DNA from: Corythucha ciliata
Taxonomy: Eukaryota; Arthropoda; Insecta; Hemiptera; Tingidae
DNA: 64,000 nucleotides
Assembly: GCA_038030265.1 (NCBI GenBank)
Contig: CM075939.1
Span: 33,461,253-33,525,252, forward strand
Direction of reading: 5' to 3'
Shown here piece after piece: positions 36,101 through 48,100 of this stretch; position 1 is the stretch's first letter, and the number at the start of each line of letters is the position of its first letter. Below the pieces are notes generated by a model. It did not search any database. It saw only the letters and a list, made by a program, of their open reading frames with translations, and had not been told where the DNA came from. A program made the translations under genes and the position numbers.

Positions 36101-39100
36101 TCTTGCATCTTTAGTGGGCCATTATAGGTCCACCTAGGCCGTTAGGTCCATCTTTGGCCTTAAGGGGCTCCGATTATTGCGTGTCCACCGATCGCCGGCC
36201 GGCCGGGCCAATGAGGTCATAAACATTTGAAACACCAGAATAACCGGTTTCAACGGATCACCTGATTTGATTTTCGGATTCCTCGTGCCGTCAAACGCAG
36301 TATCGTTCAACTTGTTTCAGAATTCTTGTTTCGTGCAACTTTAAATTATAGCTATCTTTACAAAAAACGCTCACGAGGCTAAGCGGCGATTTTGTCCAAT
36401 GGCTCGATTTTAGCTGGACGTGATTTATGAGTCTTTATTTAGACCCTTGTCAATTGCGAAATGCATTCGGTTCTGGTCAAAACTCACCAAGGGGAGCGAT
36501 GAACGTTTCGCGATGTCGTTAGTATCGTTTGACCTTCTCGAACGGAACTTCTTCCTCACTGCACGCATATAGAGTTACTTTGCCGCATGCAGCATTACAG
36601 TTTTTGACTCAAAATCACATACCAAAAAGGTAAAGTCGACCTAGGAAAACTCGTTTGGCCAGCGAGGGATTACGCACAGGTTATTTTTTTTTAAATCCCC
36701 CCCCCCCACTTTGTACGGCACACCCCTGCGGGACAGGAATAATCTGATTAGGCGTTTCTAACCCGCGAATCGCCTTTCCATTTATAAACCGCACAGAGTC
36801 AGCTTTGCCAATTTTTGGGCGGAAACTGTCAGCATAGTCATTTCCAGGGCGAGAGTAGTTAGTCTGATACATTCCAGGGCGCGAGAAGTTATAGTTTGGC
36901 TATTTTTAGAGCGTGAATTGCAAGTGCTCAACTAAAACTGTATTAACAGCCATTCGCTTTCTAAAAATATGCAATTGCCATTTTCACTATTTCCAGGGCA
37001 CAAATTGTCAGTTTAACCATTTTTAAGGCGCGAATCGTCAGTTTTGCCATTTTGGGGAGCGAATTAAGTCAGTTTAGCTGTCTTTGGCCCCGCGATCAGT
37101 AGCAGGGGCAAAGGGGAAGACCATTCGATTATTCGCGGATTCGGGCAGGCGAGGGTGCATCATTAGTTTGGACAGACTGTAGGTGGTGCCATAATCCATT
37201 TGTGAGGCAAAATTGACATTTTTCTGGAGACTTTTTATGACAAAATTGACAGTTATGAACCCTTGTTGACAGTTTTTAAACCAAAAGCCAGAAATTCAGC
37301 CCAGAACAGAAGCGGTACGTTCATAATGTAACGTACATAATGTGTTCATAACGTAACATTCGAATAGCACTTCGCTCTCAGTAGGTAACCTCAAGCTTTT
37401 TTTATTAAAAACGTGATTGGAGCCTTGGAGTCGAGAAAAAATTCATTAAAAAATTATCGGGAATAATTCTCCCTCATGTTTAGATCAAGTTAACAACCAA
37501 CCCGAATGAAATTCACGCCGAGAAACGTCGAGCATTCTATGGCCCATATGCCAAGTCGTTCCTCGAATTTTCCTCAACCTCAAAGCTCCCTCACAAACTG
37601 GAAAAATTATAAAATAACGTGTGATTCTACAGTTTGCGAGGAAGGTTGAAGTCGAGGAAATTTCGAGGAGTGACAGCACACGGGCCTATGTATTTATTAC
37701 ACCTGCTTGTGATCTTCTACTGATGGGAGTCGTGGAAATCTATCTATGGATGATGAATAAATCCGATACCTAAATTGGAAAGAACCTAGAAATTCGATGT
37801 TTTTAACAAACAAACAAAAAAAAAACGAAAGTTTGAAGGCCGTGGGAAACACATACGAAATAACAGAGCACATATTAAATTCTTGGGGGTGGAGCTGATG
37901 GGCCAAACAAAAGAGATAAGAGTAAAGGGTACAAGTGGAAAAAAATACATACCAAAAAGTAAATTAATTGCACAGATAGTTTCTTGGAATAAGAACACCA
38001 TAAATTAAAAATAATTCTATCACTGACTGGCAGTATATAACAGAGCAGGGACTCTCGCAATCGTTACAAGGTTGCACAGCTTTGCGATGGACAAGTGGAC
38101 CGGTAAAGTGGCCGTAGTAACGGGCGTAAGCTCAGGGATAGGCGAAGCTATCGCTCGAGCTCTCGTGAAACATGGAATTAACGTAGTTGGTTTGTCAAGG
38201 CGCGATGAACGAATGGAGGTATCGTATCAAATAATTAAGCAGTTGTAATTATTTTGGGTGTACGTCGATTCAAATGTAATAATTTACATACCAGGCGCTA
38301 TCCAAGGAATTGAAATTAACTGAGGCAAAAGGAATTTTGAAGCCTATAAGGTGTGATGTGTCGCGGGAACAGGACGTAAAAACCGCATTTGCCATCGTTG
38401 AAAAAACACTGGGAGCGCCGCATATTGTCGTGAATAACGCGGCAGTTTTAGATATAATGATGCTAACAGGCATGGTTCCAAGTATAATCATTTTCGTTCA
38501 TTTTTCTAATCAGGGTGGTCTGTTTGAAACGTAGACGTCAAGATGGAAAAATTTCGCCAAATGTACGATACTAACGTCGTCGGTTTGATGGCTGTCACGA
38601 AGGAAGCCATATCTTTAATGAAGAAACACAGAATAGACCACGGAATTATTATTAACATCAACAGGTAATCATTTGATCGCGCAACAGGAAGAATCTACTG
38701 CTCAGATAATTTTCCTCCCCCCCCCCCTGACAAGTGTGGCGGGACATCTTCCGGACGCGTGTTTTGGTAACGCTGCATACGCGTCGACGAAAGTCGCCAC
38801 CCGCACTATTTCTCAGTGCCTACGAAACGAATTGATTCTTGAAGCCAGCAACATACGTATTACGGTACTGAGTTAAGTCAACTCACAGGTATACGGTTTT
38901 AAAATACCGCATTTTATTCCTTAAAAGAACGTAAGTCCTGGAGCAGTCAAAACGGACATGCTGAACATCGAGGAAAACGGCATAAATTTGAATGAATTGC
39001 CCGCTCTTGAGGTTCAAGATGTAGTCGATTGTCTTCTATTTGTACTGTCCACTCCATCACGAGTCAACGTAAGACTGCTTTACACGAATTTTATATTGAT

Positions 39101-42100
39101 TAAGAAATAACTACTGCGTGCGGTCCAGCAGCGTTTAAAATATGGCTAACCAAACCTCGTTAGTAACTGGCGGACGGGTGTCAAAGACACCATAATTATG
39201 GTCTACCCGGAATTCTAAACGTTGATGGACAGTATCATTATGGCATTTATAAAAAAATCTTGTTTTTCAGATAGCCGAAATAATTGTGGAGAATAGTAAA
39301 GAGTGTCTTTTAAAATATTTTGGAGATTTCTCGTCAGCCGCGACTAAACAGAAACAAAGCAGTTCATTTTGATAAATGTTTTAATGGCATGATGAGATGC
39401 AATATTGAATAAATTAAATTAATACAATCTTGCAACTACGTATCATATCAAAATAGAACGACCATTATTAATTCAGCTATTTGATTTGTTATTGGTATGA
39501 TGTTTCGGTGATAAGATACCAATCGAATAGAAATTAACGATTTATTTATTTCTAATGGGAGACTTATGAAGAGGGCTGTGCTCAACACGATTCGATAAAT
39601 ATAAATATACTGAGATTCGAGGAAAAATATCCGAGGGTGGGGGGGAGTACTGGCTCATTCCTCCCAATGATTACCAAGGATGTGTAGTGCAGAGGTTGGC
39701 GTATTCGAATTCAAACAGGGAATCTTTTCCCCAATTTCTCGAATCGAAACTACTGATAAATTAGTCCTCAAATGAGCTCCTCGGCCCAAAAATTGTCTAT
39801 TTTAGACCAGTGACCAGTGAACCAGAAAACAATCAAATTTAACCCATAAACTGGGATCTTACGTCCAGAAATCAGATAATCCTAGACACTGGCTACTCAA
39901 AACTTCGTAGGTAATTATTCTTTAAAAACTCGCATTTTACCCCAAACCACCCCTTGAAAGTGTGAACTATTGGGATATGAATTTTCTAGACAAGAACTGA
40001 CAATTTTATCACAGAAATTTACAGAAAAATTGAAAATTTCTCGCCGGAATCCAGATTATTGGTTTCGATGACTCGGAAACTGCGCCGCATTACACGGCTG
40101 CCTTCCTTCAGCAACTACATAAAAAAACCGTCCGAAGATTGGAGAAATTCACCCCCAGCCCTCTCTCTTATGGAAAATAGCACCCTGACTTTCAATATGT
40201 TACCGTGTTACGCCCATAAATCGAACACCTGCACAATCAACGAACAAAATACAAGCAGCGGGCGATTAACCGATGTGACCCAATTAACTACACTGCCATG
40301 GACAGAAGAACGGCCGCGAACAGAAACAAAAATGCAAAAGTGGTGGGGGAGGGGAGCATGGGTAGCTGTTATTTGACCGAACAGTGGAGTTCGGTGGCTG
40401 ATTTCTTGTTTAGATGCTAAATTTTTGGTTTTTTGTGAATAAAATTGCCAAATTTTTTCACTGATGAAAAATTCACTGATTTGGTTCCATTGACAGTTTC
40501 GTACCCAAGAAGCAATGCCTGCAGGTTACCACTCATTAACTAGCCATACACGATCGTTTTTTTCTTGTTTTTTGTTTTTGTTTTTTTGACAGCCCAGAAC
40601 CGCAAGTAGTACCCGCCGGTTTCTCTGATGGGGTACGGCCAAAGGAATTCTGCCTAGTACGTGAGTGGGTGACGACAGGCCAGGGGCCTCATTCTGAACG
40701 GTCGGGAAAAAATGCCGCAAGCGGGATCCAAGGAAGCCTAATAAGAAATAACATTATCCCGCCATAGCAACCGCGCATTTTCACACGGCTTCGGAATTCA
40801 ACCCCTGAACGGCCTGAGAGGTGAAACCTGAGGGTAAAAACCTCGTCGTCCACTCACATGTAGTCCTCACCACAGACAGTTTCTGGGACAAAATTGGCTG
40901 TTTTTAACGACAAAATTGATAGTTTCCAATACGAAACTGACAGCTTCTACGGTAGGTAATGGCTCCAAGAATAAACAAAGTCGTACTCAGTCAAAACCCA
41001 CTTTGTGAGATTGTGAGCGGGCTGCGCTTCTTCAGACCCAAATTTTGAGGGTTTTGCTCATTCAAAAACAAAATTTCGTGAATTTAGCTCTTCAAACAAC
41101 CAATCTAGCTTGTTTGGCACCCTCTAGTGTAGAAAAAACTTTCACGGGTTTGGCTCTCAAATCTCCATTTATTAGGTGTCTGCCTAATAAATTCTCAGGC
41201 AAACTGTGGAAATAGTGTAAAGGCTATTGGAGTTCAAAATGGCTATTTGTCGGCCTCTGAAATTATGATTTTCGTTCAAGATAATCATTACGTATTTTTT
41301 GTTTTTCAACAGAACGGACACTTTTTCCCAATGAACGCCTACGATACAATCCAAGTTGAATTCCCACTCAAAGTAAATAGCGCAATGGAAAGAGCGCAAA
41401 CGTATATTCAGAATTTGTAAGTGTCTGGTGCAAATGATTCTTAGCCTTGCGTGTGACGGCGTGCGAATCCAATGAAAAATTGAAATTTATGCCTGAACAA
41501 ATATTATTCTTGGGCTATTTTCCATGCATCCCTGTGCTTTTTTTGAATCACTCAAAAACAATTCTTCGTCCATCCAGCTTTCTAACGGTTCAAAAAACCT
41601 GTTCACTTTCACAGTTCCAAAAAGAGGAAAACGCCTTGGAAAAAAGTGAGCAGTATGGGACTAACAAATTTTCTTTGGATATCGGTGGTTCTGTCGCCTG
41701 GTTCTAGTTCGGTTACATTATCGAGAAGTATGCTTTTTACAACCGAATTTCGCCCTGTTTCTTAGAACATCATCTGTTTTTGAGCGCATAGGTGACATTT
41801 ACAGGTAAAAAGTACAGATTCGTAAAATACATACATGTATACAAGGCAATAATACAAATACAAAGCAATAATTTTCACGAACGTCTAGCAATAATTTTGA
41901 TCGCAAATGTGCCGAACCACCCCTATGTTTCATCTGATTATCTATTTCATGGACACCTTAGAAGACATTTTGGATGGCTACGTGTCCTGGTAGAGGATTG
42001 CAGCCCTGTTGTGGCATCATTGTGCTGACGATCATTAGATTTCGCACGCCATCACACGCTAGGCTAAGGTTCATTCGAACCAAACACTTACAAATTCTGA

Positions 42101-45100
42101 ATTTACGTTTGCGCTCTTTCCATTGCACTATTTACTTTGAGTGGGAATTCAACTTAGATTGTATCGTAGGCGTTCATTGGGAAAAAGTGTCCGTTCTGTT
42201 GAAAAACAAAAAATACGTAATGATTATCTTGAACGAAAATCATAATTTCAGAGGCCGACAAATAGCCATTTTGAACTCCAATAGCCTTTACACTATTTCC
42301 ACAGTTTGTCTGAGAATTTATTAGGCAGACACCCAACCCCCCACTCTAGGCTACAGAGTATTGTAAGCCATTTGTCTTCTCCAAAGTCCCAGTTCTGGAA
42401 GCTATGAACGTGACGTCTATTTCGCACCTATGACTTGATAAATCATTGATGGCAAGGACCCAGAACGGTGCCAGAGGCGAATAGAGAACAATAATGACAT
42501 GTGGAGCGATAAAACCCAGTCTAATAGTGAATTTTGAAAATTTCGATTTGAGACAAACAGCAACGTCTAAAACAGGTTTCAGGTGGTTGATTCAGATGTC
42601 CCTGAGCTCTCCATTCGACGCCCTTCATCACGGAAATAACAGAACAAGCAGTGTTTCCTTTGGAGTTAATTTCACCGACTTTTCATTACAGCATGGCTGC
42701 ATTTTTTACGGGGCTCGTGTACTTCTTCCAAGGCCATTACGTAGAATAATTCTCCAGGAACTTCACCAAGGACATCAAGGTCTCATTGAAAAAATTAATT
42801 TTGCTAATTTATGAGGCTCCTGTCAATAAAGGGCATTTGCATTTCTGACCTAACTCTAGCTATAGGTGGTCAGCTGTAATTCAGGAAACATGATTAAAAT
42901 AATTATTGAAGTTCGATAAATTGAGAAAGATGTTGTCACCGGTATTCAATTAAATAAATTAAATGAAAGTGATATCTTTCCGGGACGACGATGGAAGGGC
43001 ATAGCCCAACACAATTGGAGTTTCGAGAAAAAATGGGCTCCCCGGAGGGATTTGAACCCGCAACCTCGAGATTACTAGTCCAGCACGCTGCCAATTGCTC
43101 CAAAGGCGTCATCGTACGCCTTTGGGTCGTACTCCGAGGAACTCCACCCAGGGCCATTGTTACCGAGTTAATTGTATACCGGCGACAACATCTTTCTCAA
43201 TTTATCGAACTTCATCTAAGATAATTATGGTAACATTGGCGTGGTTTACCTTCGTGATAAGGAGAAACGCCTAGAGTTTCGAGAAACTCTAGAAATTTTT
43301 TTAGAAACACTATGCTCTTCCATCGTCGTCCGGAAAGATATCACTTTCATTTAATATATTTAATAATTGATTGAGGTTCAAGTGACAGTCCCAGCAGCCC
43401 CACTGAACGCCACCTTTAGGATGATGTGGTGACCATATACGCGAGTGAACGTACTTCGGGTCACCAAGAGTCTGAAGAAGGTTAGAACTGGCCTAAACAC
43501 ATGAGTTGCAGACCACACATAATGACTATCATTCCAGGAATTCGGTTCAAATCCAGAACTACATAGTTGGGCCAGCAAAATTCCCCAAAGGGAATAAATT
43601 TGTTTGGTATAGTGTAAAGTGTAGACTACATGGACGCACAGCATAGAACTTTTGAACGGGCCATAGAGGAACCCTAATCAATGACGTTGGGTTATTTCTG
43701 ATTCGGAAACGAAAAATATGCTCACAATGATAACAACAAGTATGCACCTATAAAGTATTCTATCTTTTTTGTATTTCCTGTCTGACGAGTAGACGTGGGC
43801 TATTGGTGGGAAATGCGGTGCATGGCGGGCTCGCCAAAAGTTTCCAATTGTATCTACGTGGATAATATTATTGTATTATTTGTAGCCAATTTTTGCTAGT
43901 GGTTTATAGAGCCCTTAGCATTGTTCACAATTCTGAAAGCATTGAAAACATTGGCGGAGCTATATATGTAATATTTACTCAATGACGGGGCCACAGAGCT
44001 CTCACGAGCCAACAATAAGAGGTAACCCCCCCTCACCACAGTACAATTTTTCGTAGCTTATGTACTACAGTGGAACCTCGATAACTCGAACCTCACGGGT
44101 AAATGAAAAAATTCGAGTTATCGAGAACTTCGACTAACCGGGGTTCGAGTTATCGGAGCCTAGAATAACCGATTTCGAGTTATAGAGGTCCCAAGTTAGA
44201 AGACCTCTTCTGAATCCCCTCTTCGATGTGATAACTTCGACTTATAGAGGTGAAGTACTCAAAACTTCGACTTATAGAGGTAAAAGGAGGACTCAAGAGG
44301 ATCTTAAGGAGGATTTTTCGGTCCACGAGCCTAAGAAAATTCGTCTTATCGAGGTTTCAGTTCGACTTATAAAGGTAAAAATGAAGGCAAATTGTAAGGA
44401 AAGTCAAAGGGATTCAAGAAAATTCGGTTTATCGATGAATTCGAGTTACTGAGGTTCGAGTTATTGAGGTTCCACTGTATAAGATTGACCGATTTCTTGA
44501 TTGAGGTCATAATACAATCATTAGAAACTTCCCCCCGCAATTACGAGGGCCAACAGTCTGTAAGTAAATATACGATCAAAGCCTGCGTGAGTCTGCGGTA
44601 AATAGCTTTACGGTGGATCTGACCAGTTGGGGGGGGGGGATCTGACGAGTTGAAACCTAATTATAACGTTATTCTGAACGTTAATAACCACCTAAACGCT
44701 TTACTATAATTGAACAGCACCACATCACCCCTCCCCCCGAAAGGCTTAAATCTATAATTATTGTGAGAATAAATTTCAAATTCAGTATAGGTATACCTAC
44801 GACCGAAATTGCTTTTAAGGGTTCTCATTGGCACTTTACAACAATTTATCTTGAATGTTTTTGTGTAGATGAGCGAGAACCTGTACGCGAGGACTAGACG
44901 CAGGTTTGGCGCGTGGATTTTTCTTTTTCTCAAGTGTAAACAGGTCCTTGTATTGATGAGCACTGGTCGCTTCATTCATCTACCTCTCTCCAAAATCTTG
45001 GAAAAAAAGAAGTATGTTTACGTGATATGGAAGGGGCTTTATCCTCAAAGCGTTCTCAGGAAGAGATTTTCTATTTTCAAAAACAATGTTTGGGGAAGAG

Positions 45101-48100
45101 GGAAAATAGGTGCTTTTGAAAAACCTAATGTGGGTGGATACGGCATTCTCACTGTCGGAAACTCACCATGAACTACCCAGTTATTGATTCAAGTTGGGAG
45201 GGGTCGTCGAGCTGAAAGGAGGCGGTGGCGGCGGACAGACTCCCTTCACCCGTCGCCCTATACCACCATGCACCACCTAGGCACACTTCCTGTACACGTA
45301 TACAGGCCATAACTGGATATTTTTACAAGTTTAAAAGCAGATTTATTTCGAAACAACGAAAACAGGCGCATTACGAAAATGAAAATAAACTCATAAAATA
45401 AGTAGCAAGGTAATTTTGAAAGCCTAAAAAAAAGGAACCAAAGAATGGAGAATGACAGCAACAGTAGGGAAGGAGAACAGGAACAGTTTGAAACAATAAA
45501 GCCATTACTCATCACTTAATTTCAAATTGGGAAGAGAAGAAAAGGGTTTTTTGCATTACAATCATTAAACTTAAAGGACTCTCTTCGAGGGGTTTTCAAC
45601 GCAGTCGCGGTCGCGAGGGAGGCTGCCAGGCGGGGCGACAAAATATACGCGCGCACACGTTTTTCAACTCACACACGTCAACACAGACACAACATTAGAG
45701 TGTGAGAGTCGACTCCGCGAAAGGGAAGAGTCAGTTGTGAAAATGTCAGACAGTTCGGACGAGGAAGAGTGGCCAGTGAGCTCTGAATGGCTCGAACAAA
45801 TTCTGAGCGAACATCACGGAAGCCCCGTCACAGTCACGGACTACAGGCTAGCACAAAAGGAGTCGGCTCTGAGTGACATTCTCTCCGTTATTGTTAAGTA
45901 TAAACAGTCGGAGAATGAGGGCAATGTCACTCGAGCCCTCATTCTCAAACTCCTCCCACGGGATCCTTTCAGCAGATTTTTTGTCACTGAAGCTCAATTC
46001 GATTTGAGGGAAATTAAATTTTACACAAAGGTGAGCTATTCACGATTGATCAAATAGCTTATTAGGTAATAACTCGTTCATTCTATCAGGTTGCTCCAGA
46101 ACTACACGCATTTCAAAAACAATACCTAATCGAAGGAGCCGAACCCATCGAATTACCAATTCCTAAATGTTTTCACGCGAAATATTCCGGCGCCGAGGAG
46201 ACTCCAATGGAGTCTGTACTCGTGTTGGAAAACCTTAAGTACAACGGTTTTGAAATGGTAGAATTCTCAAGAGGACTGAGTTTAGATCAAGCCAAATCGG
46301 CATTGGCTTCTGTGGCTAAATTGCACGCTTTGTCTTTAGCCATGAAAATTAAGGAGGATATACCTTTGGACAAAAAGTACCCTTTTTTGTTTCAAACGGC
46401 TAGGGCTACAGATTCCTATCAACAATTAGTGAGTAAAATACGCTCTAATTTTTTTATTTTTTTTAATGAGTTATTTTTTCTGTCCAACTCCTAGGTGGAA
46501 AGAGGCCTTCCCCAGCTCGCCCATTTCCTAGAGAGTCGACCAGGCTATACAGCGGTCATGGAGGCCTTAGGTAGCCTCAAGAGTGATACGAAAGAATTAA
46601 TTTCCTCCCTGCTCGCTCCTCGCGAACCGGTAGCCCTCATCACTCACACTGATTTCTGGTCGAACAACCTTCTATTCAGAGACGACGGAAGTTGTCGAAT
46701 ACTCGACTGGCAAATGGTCACCTACTCGAGGCCTACAAACGACGTCGCCCTGCTCATTGTCAGTTCAGTTCCAACAGAACTGCGACGACTTCACACCGAC
46801 ACCCTTCTCGACCACTACTGGGAGAAATTTACGACCTTCTGCTCACAACTGGGAGTCGATTTGGAGACAGGCCTGTCCTACACCAAATCGGATCTCAAAG
46901 CCGATTTTAAACGCTCTCAACTTCTAGCCCTCCTTCTTTGCATAGGCTCAGTCGATGTCGCTCTGGGGGACCCTGTAACCGAACAACGACTTTTAGACCT
47001 TTTGTTAGACCTTCAAGAGGATGGAATTCTATCCAAAGATACAGTTTGAGAGCATTAAATCGCTGCAACACAAATTAAGTCCTTAATATGTGATGTTAAA
47101 CAAATATGTGAATATTTTATTATTATCTACTTCAATTAATAATTTATTTAACTTGAATTTCATATTAATAATTTTACGCCAAACAAGACGAGAGTTTTAG
47201 CCTTAACCCACCGAGCTATACGATTTTGCAAAAATTTTCTTTCAGAAAGCCCATATCTTTTGTTTTATTTCTCACTTCCCTTCAATATTTTATTGAAAGT
47301 AGAAAAAACCATTGTTTCACAAGCGCGTTCCTGCGCCTTGGAAGTGGTCCATGCGTTTCCTTTAAAGGATGCGACATTGTTTTTTAACGAATAAATATCT
47401 CAGAAACGGTAGATTGAAATTGTACATAATGTTCAAGTCGGCTCCTAATTTTTGAATGAAAGGCGAGATTTCATTTGCGTTTCACAAGGTCGAGAAAAAA
47501 TAAATAACAGGAAATTCATCGTCAACGTGTTTAGAAATGAGGGAACTACCCATCAAACCTCGGTCGGCAACAGCCCGTGTGGGGAAAAATACTCCAGAAA
47601 TATTATTTCGATAGGGAACTATTAGGAAAATCAAGAGGCAAAAGGTTTTCTTAAGGGAATCTGTTGAGCATGAACGGAAGTGAGTTGAAAAGATACACGG
47701 AAGTGAATAAGCGAAAGGTCGAGCGTAAAAGTATCAATTTACTGAACTCTGCTTTCATGTTAAACGCGGAAATGTTACAGGAGAAACTTGTCATGATGGC
47801 CTGGGGGCCGGGCGTTGACAAATTGAACACAATAAGGAAAGCTAGCGGGGTGTACGGTATTGGAGAGGGGGGGAGAGTTTAAAGATTAATAGTGTTCTGT
47901 TTTTTAAACCCAGCCATACATAAGAAAAAATGAAAAGACAAAAATGTTAGCTTTGTTCTCTTTGAGCACCCACCGAAAATCTGGTTTTCAAAAGTCGTTT
48001 AATTTCCGTTAAATAATATCGATTTATCTATGTTCTTCTCGAATGGAATGCGTATGAAAAAGTACGGCAGTTATGGCGTGTTTTCGAGACAAAGCTGAAG

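Noticed and set aside
43022..43110. Functional tRNA-Thr gene
   Set aside because: Acceptor strands do not pair and both T and anticodon stems contain mismatches, so a tRNA-derived relic fits better.
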